This document shows positions 25,582-34,569 of a DNA stretch of 64,000 bases, piece by piece. Below the pieces are notes generated by a model. That model saw nothing but the letters and a program-made list of their open reading frames with translations, was not told the DNA's origin and ran no database searches. The position numbers were made by a program, and so were the translations under genes. The stretch is from contig NZ_JBNAFY010000008.1 of the NCBI RefSeq assembly GCF_049800915.1, positions 1 to 64,000 on the forward strand. The letters are read 5' to 3'. The stretch's first letter is position 1. Every line of letters starts with the position of its first letter. The stretch is from Amaricoccus macauensis_A. GTDB lineage: Bacteria; Pseudomonadota; Alphaproteobacteria; Rhodobacterales; Rhodobacteraceae.

Positions 25582-27765
25582 TCAGTTCCGCATCTCGAAA
25601 TAGACCGTGGCGGTAATGTCCTCGAGGGCGGGCGGGCTTCCCTGCGGTTCAAGCCGCAGGGTAAAAGTCTGATCCCTCTCGACGGTCAGCCCCTCAATGC
25701 CCTGGTGGAAGTCGAGGCCCCGTGCCTCGGGTCGCCAGCCAGGAAGCACCTTCGAAGGCAACCCGTCTCCGGGGGCCTGGCTCGTGAGATCAAGCCTCAG
25801 CACACAGTCTGTCGCGGCATCGCCCACATAAAGCCGCGCCTGCCAGAAATTTGCCTCATCATGAGATGTCGCAATTCCGGTCGCGCCCAGCGTCATGCGT
25901 CGGAGCACCGCAACAGCCCCCCTGCCCCCATGTAGCGGAATGTTAAGCCGCTGAGAGGCGATGAGCGTGCGTGGGCCGGATGCGCCTTCGATCGTAGCGG
26001 AAACCGGCTGCATGGGCGAATAGAGCAATGTGCCGCCGGGCCGGTTGGCCTCGGTCATGCCGATCAGGCTCATACGCGGTGCCGCGCCCGCCTGAGGGTC
26101 TCCATTGGCAATCATGTAGTCAGTCTGGCCGATGATCCGCCAGGGCGCACCGGAACCGCCAAGCCCGATCATCGGATGTAGATGTACACCCGTGGCACGG
26201 CGCGAGATCAGCTTCGCAGACTCGGTTCGGTTGTCCTCGATCCATTTGGACGTATCGGCATCCTGAAATTTCAGGTCACTCAGGTCGATCTCGGCATTGG
26301 CGTTGCCTGGTGCCGCCAGCCGAACGTATTTGTATCCGCCTTCGGTTTCGACATTCCGCAGCAGGTCGCCCGAGACATTGACCCGCGAGGAGGGCATGGC
26401 GCAGTCGATCGCCAGCAGCGCCCCCGGTTTCTGGCCGAAATTGCGGATGTTGTTATTGGAAACGATGTGCAGGTTGAACCGGGTCGGTTCGGACGCGCTT
26501 TCGATCGGAAGGGTCTGCTCCTCGGCACTGCCCGCATCCGAGATCACCATGAAAGCTTCGCTGTCAAAGCCAAGTGTCGGGTAGACCGACATCGCACCAT
26601 TGTTGATCCGGTGCAAATGCAACGAACGGGTGGCTTCCGGGCCGCCATGCACCTTCATCGAACTTTCCGGTCGGATCACCAGGCCGTTCTCGATTTTCCA
26701 GCCCAGATAGTCCTGCTCGGTAAAGCCGACGATCACCGCGTCGTTGAAGACGGCATCCTGATCCTGCCCAAAATTTCCGAGCGTGCCGGTGATCAAGACT
26801 GAATGCACACCCTCCTCAGAGGAGCCGCACTTGTAGGTGCGCAAGTCGATCTTGCTGTTATGAGCGCGTTCGAGCTGCCAGGCGGTACCGTCGACGAAAC
26901 GTGCGTAACAATCGCGCACAACGAGTTGGTTCGTCGAGCAGACCCGAATGCCGTTGAACCGGGCGCGCTCGGGATGCTCTGGGGGCACCACATCAATGCC
27001 GGAAAAGCCGTAATGGCTGGCAACGTCATCTTCGCCGAAGACCATCATCCAGGTTCGGTCACTCCCGCCATGGTAGGAGGGGGTGAACTGGGTGGCGCGG
27101 AACCCGGCCCCGATCAGCCAGACCGTGGCTTCCGTTGCTGGGTATGTGGTCGGATTGAATCGGTAGGTGCCGCTGCCAAAGAGGATCCGCCCCCCCGTCA
27201 CTCGCAGCGCCTCGATGGCGCGCTTGAGGGCGGCCGCGTTCTCGATCCCGCCGCGATGCGCACCACCACCAAAGGCATTGAAGGCCACGATTGGCTGGTC
27301 CGCCACCCGGAACTGTGCGCCCCCAGAATTGCTCAGAAGACCACCGGACGTATCCGCCTGGGCAACCTCGAAGGCGTAGTTCTCCGCGCGCGTGCGAACG
27401 ATGTCCGCCTCCGAGAACCAGGTTGAGGGGCGCGTGTCTTCGAGCATCTCCGCCATGTCGGATAGCGGCTCGGTCGCGCCAAGCACGGCCTGGCCCTCGA
27501 TGCCGGCGAGATCCACCACCGTGCTCCCGTTGGCCGCATAGGTATTTGCCGCAACGATGCTGTAGGTACCCTTCGGGCAGGTGCAGAAATCACCGATCCG
27601 CAGAGCTTCCTCAGCGCGCATTTCCAATACCGATCCGGCACTGAGAATCTTCCGCCCAGGTATGGCACCGGGCACTTCCCGCGCGGCGGCGCCAGAGGCA
27701 AGTAGCGCCCCACTGCCAAATCCTGCCAGTGCCGCTCCGGATTCGAAGAAACCCCTGCGATTCAT
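25582..27765 (-). CDS. Tat-exported pectin-lyase-fold protein
   Basis: A 727-residue protein with a clear twin-arginine signal (MNRRGFFESGAALAGFGSGA, then an Ala-rich region ending near residue 28). Residues about 45-135 (GDFCTCPKGTYSIVAANTY, NGSTVVDLAG, DTRPSTWFSEADI) match the N-terminal module of the 1247-3724 protein. From about 165, FNAFGGGAHRGGIENAAALK and GGRILFGSGTYRF are typical of the pectate-lyase-superfamily (Pectate_lyase_3) opening, in which an Asn/Asp-rich strand precedes the right-handed beta-helix. The likely role is depolymerising or epimerising the secreted polysaccharide, or binding it. No catalytic residues can be assigned. It lies 63 bases downstream of the Wzy-like gene in the same direction. 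Confidence 0.72.
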   Translation of the reverse strand: MNRRGFFESGAALAGFGSGALLASGAAAREVPGAIPGRKILSAGSVLEMRAEEALRIGDFCTCPKGTYSIVAANTYAANGSTVVDLAGIEGQAVLGATEPLSDMAEMLEDTRPSTWFSEADIVRTRAENYAFEVAQADTSGGLLSNSGGAQFRVADQPIVAFNAFGGGAHRGGIENAAALKRAIEALRVTGGRILFGSGTYRFNPTTYPATEATVWLIGAGFRATQFTPSYHGGSDRTWMMVFGEDDVASHYGFSGIDVVPPEHPERARFNGIRVCSTNQLVVRDCYARFVDGTAWQLERAHNSKIDLRTYKCGSSEEGVHSVLITGTLGNFGQDQDAVFNDAVIVGFTEQDYLGWKIENGLVIRPESSMKVHGGPEATRSLHLHRINNGAMSVYPTLGFDSEAFMVISDAGSAEEQTLPIESASEPTRFNLHIVSNNNIRNFGQKPGALLAIDCAMPSSRVNVSGDLLRNVETEGGYKYVRLAAPGNANAEIDLSDLKFQDADTSKWIEDNRTESAKLISRRATGVHLHPMIGLGGSGAPWRIIGQTDYMIANGDPQAGAAPRMSLIGMTEANRPGGTLLYSPMQPVSATIEGASGPRTLIASQRLNIPLHGGRGAVAVLRRMTLGATGIATSHDEANFWQARLYVGDAATDCVLRLDLTSQAPGDGLPSKVLPGWRPEARGLDFHQGIEGLTVERDQTFTLRLEPQGSPPALEDITATVYFEMRN

Positions 27766-27828
27766 GTGACTTCACCCTTCCTGTTCCGCCGGTCTGCCTG
27801 GCCCAAAGTTACGCGCCTAAATGGCAGT

Positions 27829-29133
27829 TCAAGCAGGTACTGAATAGCCCTTCCCGGGTGCAGGAACAGCAACAGGATCGTGATCGGGTTCCGGCTCGGG
27901 CGAAGGCTGTCGCGCCATGCGCAGGTGCCGCTCCATAAGTCCCACGATTACCGCGGAAGCGACGATTGCGCTGCCCGTAGGAATACCTCCACCGCCACCA
28001 ACGGCTGTTCGGATCACCATGAGCAGAAGGACGGCAAGAATGACATCGGTGCTTTTCCGGATCACCGCGGCGTATTGCACGGTCGACAGCATCAGAACGA
28101 GATAGATGAGACACACGATCATGAAGGCCGCATATCCCGCCGCCGCCCAGGAGAAGAGCGCCCAGTTGTGGACCGTGAACCCCCCAAATTCGGAATAGCC
28201 GATCCCGCCCCAGAGATTCTCCGAAATGACACCGAAGGCGTAATTGTACTGCCCCAGCCGGGCGCCCCGAGAATCCGTATCCGCGTCAAGGTTGCCGCCA
28301 AGGAATTCCGTCACAGGGCCAAAGGCCAGGATCATCAACGCCACGACCAGTAGCGGAAAAATTGCCCGGACAAACTGGGGCGCCCGCGTCGTGGCTCGCA
28401 GCCCCAGGCAAATCAGGAAGAAGACGATGACCAGGTTCGCGGAGGCCGAGAAGAGCACGAAGGCAACCGCGAGACAAAAAAGCGCAACGGCTTTCAGAAC
28501 CGGAGAAGTCCCATTCTCGCCATCATTCATGAATACCATGATGGCATAGAGCGCGACTGTGTTTGCAAGCGCATTGATTTGCGAGGCAACATAGCCGAAA
28601 TCCGACAGCTGGAAGGTGAACGCATTGAAGACCGTTCGCATGCCTTGATAAATGAACCGGGTTCGGTTGCCCGAGATCAGATAGTCGGTAAACACCGCGA
28701 TCAGGTTAACATTCGTTAATAACGATGAGGCAAGCAGCGCCAGAGCGATCGAGCCAATCCCCCAGAGCGCCGCCCGGCTGAGGCGAATATCGCTATGAGC
28801 GATGGCAAGCGCCAGCGTCCACCCGAAGGCGGCCTGCATCACCTGCAGCCAGAGATAGGCAAACCCCTGCGGCGTATGATGCACGATGATTGCGCTGGCA
28901 TAGACCAGCGACCAGAGAAACATGAGCCCGAAGGTCAGGTTGATGCGCCACATCCTTCGCGAGTTGAGAACCGCAAGAGGCAGGATCGCAAGAAACAGCA
29001 CGCTGACGACATTCGGAACTTCCAGGACCATTCCGCCGGTGGAGATGATCGGCACCCAGCTCAAAGGCATCGCGACAAAGCCTACGATGCAGATGATGGT
29101 CGCCAGTCTTGATATCTGGTGTGCCGGGATCAC
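27829..29133 (-). CDS. Wzy/O-antigen-ligase-like polymerase
   Basis: A 434-residue membrane protein starting with GTG 29133 and having about 10-12 hydrophobic segments (LATIICIVGFVAMPLSWVPI, AVALFCLAVAFVLFSASAN). A large periplasmic loop (about residues 265-325) includes the HNWALFSWAAAGYAAF segment, which is characteristic of Wzy/WaaL-type polymerases and ligases. The C-terminus is proline- and acid-rich. The start lies two bases past the stop of the glycosyltransferase gene. It would polymerise repeat units flipped by the Wzx-like protein and regulated by the Wzc-like protein upstream in the operon. Confidence 0.82.
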   Translation of the reverse strand: MIPAHQISRLATIICIVGFVAMPLSWVPIISTGGMVLEVPNVVSVLFLAILPLAVLNSRRMWRINLTFGLMFLWSLVYASAIIVHHTPQGFAYLWLQVMQAAFGWTLALAIAHSDIRLSRAALWGIGSIALALLASSLLTNVNLIAVFTDYLISGNRTRFIYQGMRTVFNAFTFQLSDFGYVASQINALANTVALYAIMVFMNDGENGTSPVLKAVALFCLAVAFVLFSASANLVIVFFLICLGLRATTRAPQFVRAIFPLLVVALMILAFGPVTEFLGGNLDADTDSRGARLGQYNYAFGVISENLWGGIGYSEFGGFTVHNWALFSWAAAGYAAFMIVCLIYLVLMLSTVQYAAVIRKSTDVILAVLLLMVIRTAVGGGGGIPTGSAIVASAVIVGLMERHLRMARQPSPEPEPDHDPVAVPAPGKGYSVPA

Positions 29134-29135
29134 TG

Positions 29136-30344
29136 TCAGACGTCCTGTTCCAGCAATCCGTTATAGACGGAAATTAGCCGGTTGTAATGCTGCTCCGGAT
29201 CAACGGCTTCGCGCACAGGCGCAGGATCGAAATTCGGGAGTGTCTTGACCCGGTCAAGCGCATCGGCCAGCGCCGCCGCACCGGGCTCGGTGTAATGGAT
29301 GCCGTTGATCCCGTCCTCCACATGCTCCACGGCCGCACTCCAGGTTCCGCAAACCACGGGAACACCACGCGCAAGCGCCTCGAGCGGTACCAGCGGCTGA
29401 CCTTCATACCAGAGGCTTGGGAATACCAAGGCACGGGCCCGACCAATCCAGTCCTGCACCTCGGCGGGTGACTTCCAGCCTACAAGTTCGGCATCGGGGT
29501 TCACAGCGCGGATCGCTTCCGTCTCCGCACCATCACCGATGAAAACCGCACGTACGCCGACCTTTCGGGCGGCCTCGGCGAAAATTGCCGCGCCCTTCTC
29601 AGGATTGAAGCGGCCAATGAAGAGGAAGATGTCGTTCTCGGATGCTCGGACCGGCTCCAGATCCTGCAGCGGTACCGGGTTCGGCACATGATGCATTCGG
29701 GTTCTCGGCCCCATATATCCGGCCATCGCGCGCTTCTGGGTCTCTGAAATATAGATGACATCGCGCAGCCCGCGCGGCATCCGCCCCGGCCCCCAGGTCG
29801 CCGCCTGCCGCGCCACGCGCCAGACTTTGTGCGCCGGATGGCGCACGTCGCAGTTCGTGGTCAGACAGCTCGCGCTCAGTGCCTTACGGGTGCAGATCTC
29901 GTTCTTCTGATAATCGTAGAAGCCACCATTGGGACAGGCGAGAAAGTATTCGTGCATCGTATAGACGCTCTTGAGCGGCCCCGAGACGAGTTCCGGCCCG
30001 ATCGAAGGCGAAAGCGCCTTGGCGTAGCCGTGGCAGTGCAGCACAGTCGTCTCCGGATCCATGCTGGCCGCGCGCTGCCGGAGACGCTTACGCGCTTCCG
30101 GGTTCCAGATGCCTCGCGCCATTGCCTTGAGACGGCTTTTCTCGTTGAGAATATCGGCCTGCCCAAGGTTCTCTACGGTGATCTTCGGATGATCGAGCGC
30201 AGGATCCTCTGGCCCGCAAGCCGCGAAGAACGTGACATCAATGCCCCGATCCGCCAAGAGGCGCGAGGAATCAATCGCGACCTTGGCCTGGCCACCGTTG
30301 ATCTCGGCGAAGTCATAGACGATGAGAACGCTCTCTACAGGCAT
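29136..30344 (-). CDS. GT4-family glycosyltransferase
   Basis: A 402-residue GT-B enzyme. It begins MPVESVLIVYDFAEINGGQA, has VYTMHEYFLACPNGGFYDYQ in the acceptor domain and a run of Cys residues nearby (ACPNGG, ICTRK, SCLTTNC), a pattern common in this WsaF/RfaB-like subgroup. The donor domain shows IFLFIGRFNPEKGAAIFAEA and FPSLWYEGQPLVPLEALARG. ATG 30344 is chosen because homology starts there; the upstream open frame is arginine-rich and not homologous. It is the middle gene of a Wzc-glycosyltransferase-Wzy operon. Confidence 0.88.
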   Translation of the reverse strand: MPVESVLIVYDFAEINGGQAKVAIDSSRLLADRGIDVTFFAACGPEDPALDHPKITVENLGQADILNEKSRLKAMARGIWNPEARKRLRQRAASMDPETTVLHCHGYAKALSPSIGPELVSGPLKSVYTMHEYFLACPNGGFYDYQKNEICTRKALSASCLTTNCDVRHPAHKVWRVARQAATWGPGRMPRGLRDVIYISETQKRAMAGYMGPRTRMHHVPNPVPLQDLEPVRASENDIFLFIGRFNPEKGAAIFAEAARKVGVRAVFIGDGAETEAIRAVNPDAELVGWKSPAEVQDWIGRARALVFPSLWYEGQPLVPLEALARGVPVVCGTWSAAVEHVEDGINGIHYTEPGAAALADALDRVKTLPNFDPAPVREAVDPEQHYNRLISVYNGLLEQDV

Positions 30345-30447
30345 TCGGCACCCGATTTCTGGCTGATGACCATGGGTGGCCGGCAGTGAATAGGCCCTTC
30401 GGCCATGTCCATTTCTGCGGGCCACGGTTTCACGCGGGGAACCCGGA

Positions 30448-32730
30448 CTAACTCGTGTAGTAGTCCTTGTAGCGGCCCTTCTGGTAACTGTAGCCGTCCT
30501 GGTAATATTCCGACGCCTTGGATTCATTGACCATGGTCATCGCGATCCCGGCAATCGGCGCCCGTACGGATTGCAGTTCCTTAAGACCTTCGAGCACCGC
30601 CTCGCGCGGCGTGTGATCCCAACGCACGATATAGACTACTGCATCCACCAGAGGCGACATGACGCGCGCATCAGTCACGATCACCGCAGGCGGTGTATCG
30701 AGAACCACGAGGTCATATTCCTCGGAGAGCGTCTTCAGCAATTCGCCAAAACGCTGGGAGGACAGAATGTCGGCCGCATTCACATGCACCCGGCGCTCAT
30801 TGGGCCGCGCCATCAGCACATGAAGTCCGGTTTCGGGATCCTCATAGATCGCATCCTGGTAGCTCGCGCCACCTTCCAGCACCGTAAGCAGGCCTGGCTT
30901 GTTCTGCTCCTCGCGCTTCAGAAGCTTGGCCACCGAAGGCAAACGCAGGTCGCAATCGACAATGATCGCGGACTTACCCATCTGTCGACTGGTGATGGCG
31001 GCGAGCATCGATGTGGTCGACTTGCCTTCCGCCGGAATGGAGGAGGTGAACATCACCACCTTCGGCGGATTGTCGACATTGGAGAACAGGATGCTGGTGC
31101 GCAGGTTGCGGATCGCTTCCGAAAGCGATGAAGCCGGCTTCTCCATGAAGTTCCGCACCACTTCCTCGCGCTTGGTGCGCGAGCCGATTGCGGGGATTGT
31201 GGCAAGCACGGGATACCCCGTCAGCTCCTCGATCTGCGGAGGCACCCGGAACGTGTTGTTGAGGTGATCGAACAGGAAGATAATGCCAACCCCTGCCGCG
31301 GCACCGAAGGTCACAGCCAGCGCCATGATCATGTTGGCATGGCTCGAGATCGGGGAAAGCGGAGACTCGGCCGGCGACAGGACTCGGGCGTCCGCGTTCT
31401 GCAGGCTTTCCTGCTCCGCGGTTTCCTTCAGTCGGCTGAGCATGTTCTCGTAGATCAGTCGGCTGGCCTCGGCCTCACGCTCAAGCTGGCGCAGACGGAT
31501 TTCCTGTCGCGACTGATCGAGCGCCTTGGATTCAAGTTCCCGAACCGAGGACTCCAACTCTTCTTGCTGTGTGCGGGCGGCAGCCAGTTCGACCTCGACC
31601 GTGGTCAGGATCCGCTGGGCTTCCTCGCGCATCCGCTCGCGAATGTCCTCGATCTGGGCCTCAAGGCGCGGACGCTGCGGATGCGTCACGGAAAGCGCGT
31701 TGCGCCGGGCGATCAGGTCGCTTTCCTCTTCGCGGTATTCCCGGATCAGCGGAGATTCCGCGCTGAGATCGCGATTCTCGGCCAGGGCATCGGTCAGGCG
31801 CAGGTAGCGCCCTTCGATTTCAGCCGTGCGGCTGCGTGTCTCGGACAACGATGCATTGAGGCTGGCAAGCTGCTGCTGTGTGATCTCGAGGCTCTGGCCC
31901 GCGGCAAGCGAAAGCTCGGCACGGAGGGTTTCGACAGCCTCTTCGGAGTCCTGCACCCGCTGGCGCAATTCATCTACGCGTTCGGACAGCCAGATCGTCG
32001 CGGAACGCGTCGTCTCGAGCTTGGCCTGCAACTGATCGACGATATATTTGTTGGCGATCGCATTGACCACATCGGCCGCAGTCTGCGGATCTGATGAGAC
32101 GAAGGAAATCTCGATCACCCGCGAGCCGTCCACTGGCGCGAGAGCGAGATTCTCCCGCACGGTCTCCACCGCGGCAAGACGCCCGCGCCTTGCCTGCTCC
32201 TCGGCACTCAAGGGTTCCTCTTCCGGCGCCGTGAGAAAGCCTGCCTGCATCAGTGAGGACCGCAGCCATTCGGGGAAATTCACCGATGCGTCGATCCGAT
32301 CCACCAGCCCGGGCTCGGGCTCGATCAGATAGGGATTGAATTCCGGATTCTCGTCGAGGGCCAGTTCGTCGACCACCCGATTGATCAGGTTCGACGAGCG
32401 CAGCACCTGCACCTCGTTCTCCAACGTGTCCTGATCGAACTCGGGAGAAACAAGAATCTCGTTCAGATCGGCGATGTTTGCGCGCTCAATCCCGAACATC
32501 ACCGTGGCAGATGTCGAATAGCGCGGCTCAAACCGCGAAATCAGCATTGCTGCCAAAACAACGGCGATAAGAATGCTGATGGCGATGACCCACCGGCCCC
32601 GCCAGATCTTCAGAAAGATCTCACGCAAATTGAAAATCTCGCCGCTGTCGTCTTCCCGTTTGGAGCGATGAAGATGAACGACTTCGCCGGGATAATCGAC
32701 GACTTGAGGATGACGCTTTATCTGGGACAC
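30448..32730 (-). CDS. Wzc-like polysaccharide co-polymerase with tyrosine-kinase domain
   Basis: A 760-residue protein from GTG 32730. Wzz-type N-terminal domain with a first membrane helix near 47-64 (WVIAISILIAVVLAAMLI), a long periplasmic coiled coil (about 230-440, e.g. RTQQEELESSVRELESKALD) and a second helix near 464-484. The cytoplasmic BY-kinase has Walker A SSIPAEGKSTTS with Lys about 570, Walker A' AIIVDCDLRLPS and Walker B LVVLDTPP. Seven Tyr in the last 19 residues form the autophosphorylation cluster. It controls chain length and export in Wzx/Wzy systems. It is the first gene of the leftward operon, next to the replication origin. Confidence 0.94.
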   Translation of the reverse strand: MSQIKRHPQVVDYPGEVVHLHRSKREDDSGEIFNLREIFLKIWRGRWVIAISILIAVVLAAMLISRFEPRYSTSATVMFGIERANIADLNEILVSPEFDQDTLENEVQVLRSSNLINRVVDELALDENPEFNPYLIEPEPGLVDRIDASVNFPEWLRSSLMQAGFLTAPEEEPLSAEEQARRGRLAAVETVRENLALAPVDGSRVIEISFVSSDPQTAADVVNAIANKYIVDQLQAKLETTRSATIWLSERVDELRQRVQDSEEAVETLRAELSLAAGQSLEITQQQLASLNASLSETRSRTAEIEGRYLRLTDALAENRDLSAESPLIREYREEESDLIARRNALSVTHPQRPRLEAQIEDIRERMREEAQRILTTVEVELAAARTQQEELESSVRELESKALDQSRQEIRLRQLEREAEASRLIYENMLSRLKETAEQESLQNADARVLSPAESPLSPISSHANMIMALAVTFGAAAGVGIIFLFDHLNNTFRVPPQIEELTGYPVLATIPAIGSRTKREEVVRNFMEKPASSLSEAIRNLRTSILFSNVDNPPKVVMFTSSIPAEGKSTTSMLAAITSRQMGKSAIIVDCDLRLPSVAKLLKREEQNKPGLLTVLEGGASYQDAIYEDPETGLHVLMARPNERRVHVNAADILSSQRFGELLKTLSEEYDLVVLDTPPAVIVTDARVMSPLVDAVVYIVRWDHTPREAVLEGLKELQSVRAPIAGIAMTMVNESKASEYYQDGYSYQKGRYKDYYTS

Positions 32731-33022
32731 ACGCTAACCACGAACTGAACACGAAGATCTCTACATAAAGCATTATATTAGCGCACCCAATACCGAATTC
32801 ATTGTATCGTTACGATGGGGCATTTCTGCAAAGCACATAAAAATTTCTCCGCGTATCAATAACTTTCCGGAAGCACGTATCCGACGGCTACTAACACAAA
32901 CGGCAACAATCCGCCAACCTCCAGAGGTAGTGTTTCATCTCAAAGCGCAAACTCGGTTAGCAAACCGAATGCTACCCCATGATCCCAAATGCCCCTGCAG
33001 TCGGGATTGGGTGCTCAAAGTT

Positions 33023-33037
33023 TGGACTTTCCCGACC
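33023..33037 (+). repeat. RepA iteron variant
   Basis: TGGACTTTCCCGACC, two differences from the iteron consensus. It lies about 155 bases from the main cluster and is preceded by AAAGTT, as are the outlying copies at 34445 and 39917. Confidence 0.7.
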
Positions 33038-33182
33038 GAAGCTCGGAATCTGTCGTAGTCCTCCCATGATCTTCGGATCAGAACCGGCCCGCATGTCGGG
33101 TTCAACCGGCAGCGTTCCACGGCGCAAGGCCCCAGTTTCTTCGTTCTCAAGGTGATTCGTTTTTTCAATTTCCAGTAAAGTC

Positions 33183-33242
33183 TTATCCACTGGACTCTAC
33201 CGACCGGTTTTCGACTATCCACAAGGTAGAGCCATTATCCAC
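33183..33242 (+). promoter_or_regulatory. DnaA-box-like sites beside iterons
   Basis: TTATCCAC occurs at 33183-33190 and 33235-33242, each immediately followed by a perfect iteron (only the final C and T join them). A weaker CTATCCACA lies at 33215-33223. They match the 5'-TTATCCACA DnaA consensus in eight positions. Confidence 0.7.
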
Positions 33243-33311
33243 TGGACTCTACCGACCCCAAATTTGGACCTTCCCGACGAAAACCGGCTTATCCCCTGGA
33301 TTCTACCGACG
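33191..33311 (+). repeat. Main iteron cluster (four direct copies)
   Basis: Copies at 33191-33205 and 33243-33257 (both TGGACTCTACCGACC), 33265-33279 (TGGACCTTCCCGACG) and 33297-33311 (TGGATTCTACCGACG). Copies 1, 2 and 4 are 52-54 bases apart, about five helical turns, so RepA would bind on one face of the DNA. Confidence 0.85.
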
Positions 33312-33350
33312 CTGTACAAAAAGAAAGACAAAAAGATTCTCAAATAGTTC

Positions 33351-33365
33351 GGTCGGTAGAGTCCA
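33351..33365 (-). repeat. Inverted iteron upstream of repA
   Basis: GGTCGGTAGAGTCCA is the exact reverse complement of the iteron consensus, 67 bases before the repA start. Its inverted orientation near the promoter suggests an autoregulatory RepA-binding site. Confidence 0.75.
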
Positions 33366-33431
33366 AGTAGACAGATTGGAAAAGCTTAGGCAGTCTCAGC
33401 CCACATTCGAAAACCAGAACCGAGGTGACCC

Positions 33432-34346
33432 ATGGGTGATGTCCACGAGCTCATCCTGAAGCACGGGAAGACCCAGACCAAGGATTTGCTCGGAACAGAT
33501 CGCGTCCTCGCCGATATCGCGTCTGCGGTAATGTCTGACGAGACCGGTCGCATGGGCTTCACCTACTCCGGTTTCTGCCTGACGGCACTCCCCCACCGTA
33601 ATCCGAAGATCGAAACCTGGCGCCGGGACGGGCACCGGATCACGCTTCTCATTGAAAGCGGTAAGTCACGACAGGGCGATCCCATTGGAATCCCTTACGG
33701 ATCCACCGCACGGATGATCCTGCTCTACCTCCAGACCCGTGCGCTACAGACCGACAGCCGCTTCGTTGAAATCGGCCGGTCAATGAATGCATGGCTCGAC
33801 CGCATGGGGCTTTCGATCGGTGGGAACACCTACCGCCAGGTTCGTGAACAGGGCCGTCGGATCTCCGCATGCCACCTGACCTTCTTCCATGAACGCGATG
33901 ATGGCGGCGAGGTTCGCCACAACGGTGCCTTCGTCGAAAACGCGCTGCATTTCTCCCGCTCGGAGCCGAACCAGAACGAGCTTTGGCAAGACACTGTCGA
34001 ACTCAACGACAAGTTCTTCCGCGCCATGAAGGAACACCCGGTTCCCGTGCTGGAAGCTGCAATTCGCCAGATCAGCGGCAAGAGCATGGCGCTCGATGTC
34101 TATATTTGGCTTGCCTACAGACTGCACCGGCTCAACGGTCCGACCAATGTTTCGTGGCCGGCGCTATACGGGCAATTCGGTAGCGGATTCAAGGCATTGA
34201 AACATTTCAAGCCCGAGTTCACCAAGAGCCTCAAACTGGCTCTGGCGGCTTATCCGGAGGCCCAGGTCGAGTTGAGCCAGGCCGGTATCGTGCTGCATCA
34301 ATCCCACGCGCCGGTGGGTGATCGCAAGGTTCACGCCCTGCGCTGA
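33432..34346 (+). CDS. repA: RepA-family plasmid replication initiator
   Basis: A 304-residue protein matching the 'plasmid encoded RepA' family (PF04796 type) that defines one of the replicon classes of Rhodobacterales. Diagnostic stretches are ARMILLYLQTRALQTDSRFV, ALPHRNPKIETWRRDGHRIT and MALDVYIWLAYRLHRLNGPT, with a predicted winged-helix region in the C-terminal half. It would bind the upstream iterons, recruit DnaA and open the origin. ATG 33432 has GAGGTG upstream. It is monocistronic, with a strong terminator downstream. The partition genes lie 11-14 kb away instead of adjacent. Confidence 0.92.
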   Translation: MGDVHELILKHGKTQTKDLLGTDRVLADIASAVMSDETGRMGFTYSGFCLTALPHRNPKIETWRRDGHRITLLIESGKSRQGDPIGIPYGSTARMILLYLQTRALQTDSRFVEIGRSMNAWLDRMGLSIGGNTYRQVREQGRRISACHLTFFHERDDGGEVRHNGAFVENALHFSRSEPNQNELWQDTVELNDKFFRAMKEHPVPVLEAAIRQISGKSMALDVYIWLAYRLHRLNGPTNVSWPALYGQFGSGFKALKHFKPEFTKSLKLALAAYPEAQVELSQAGIVLHQSHAPVGDRKVHALR

Positions 34347-34367
34347 GATCCCCTTTCAGGGCTTTCC

Positions 34368-34412
34368 CGAAAACCCCATGCTTGTATTTCCGAGCGTGGG
34401 GTTTTCGTTTTT
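34368..34412 (+). terminator. Rho-independent terminator of repA
   Basis: CGAAAACCCCA and TGGGGTTTTCG form a perfect 11-bp stem (34368-34378 and 34397-34407), followed by TTTTTCG. It starts about 20 bases after the repA stop. Confidence 0.88.
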
Positions 34413-34444
34413 CGAGCAGCCCTGTCCAGTCCTTCGACAAAGTT

Positions 34445-34459
34445 TGGACTTTACCGACC
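34445..34459 (+). repeat. Outlying iteron downstream of repA
   Basis: TGGACTTTACCGACC, one difference from the consensus. Its longer context AGTTTGGACTTTACCGAC is shared exactly (18 bases) with the site at 39917 on the opposite strand. Confidence 0.7.
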
Positions 34460-34569
34460 ACTCTACCTCCAATCCGCGCAACGGCCTTTTTACCTTACAT
34501 CCTGCACGCGAAAACCGGCCCGAAGCGGGTGCTCCGGACCGGGATGTGAGATGAGCCATCGAGAAGCGT

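Larger units (their letters stand above)
32731..33431. other. Candidate replication origin (oriV) with iterons and DnaA boxes
   Basis: About 700 bases upstream of repA. The left part (32750-32870) is A+T-rich and could be the unwinding element. From 33023 to 33365 there are five direct and one inverted copies of a 15-bp iteron, consensus TGGACTCTACCGACC. Two TTATCCAC DnaA-box-like sequences abut iterons. An iteron-containing region immediately upstream of a RepA-family gene is the standard origin arrangement. A 95-codon minus frame at 32935-33222 overlaps the iterons and is not credible. The wzc-like and repA promoters also lie here. Confidence 0.8.

Noticed and set aside
32935..33222. A 95-codon minus-strand frame upstream of repA
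   Set aside because: It runs through iterons and DnaA-box-like sites, has no ribosome-binding site and its residues follow the repeats.
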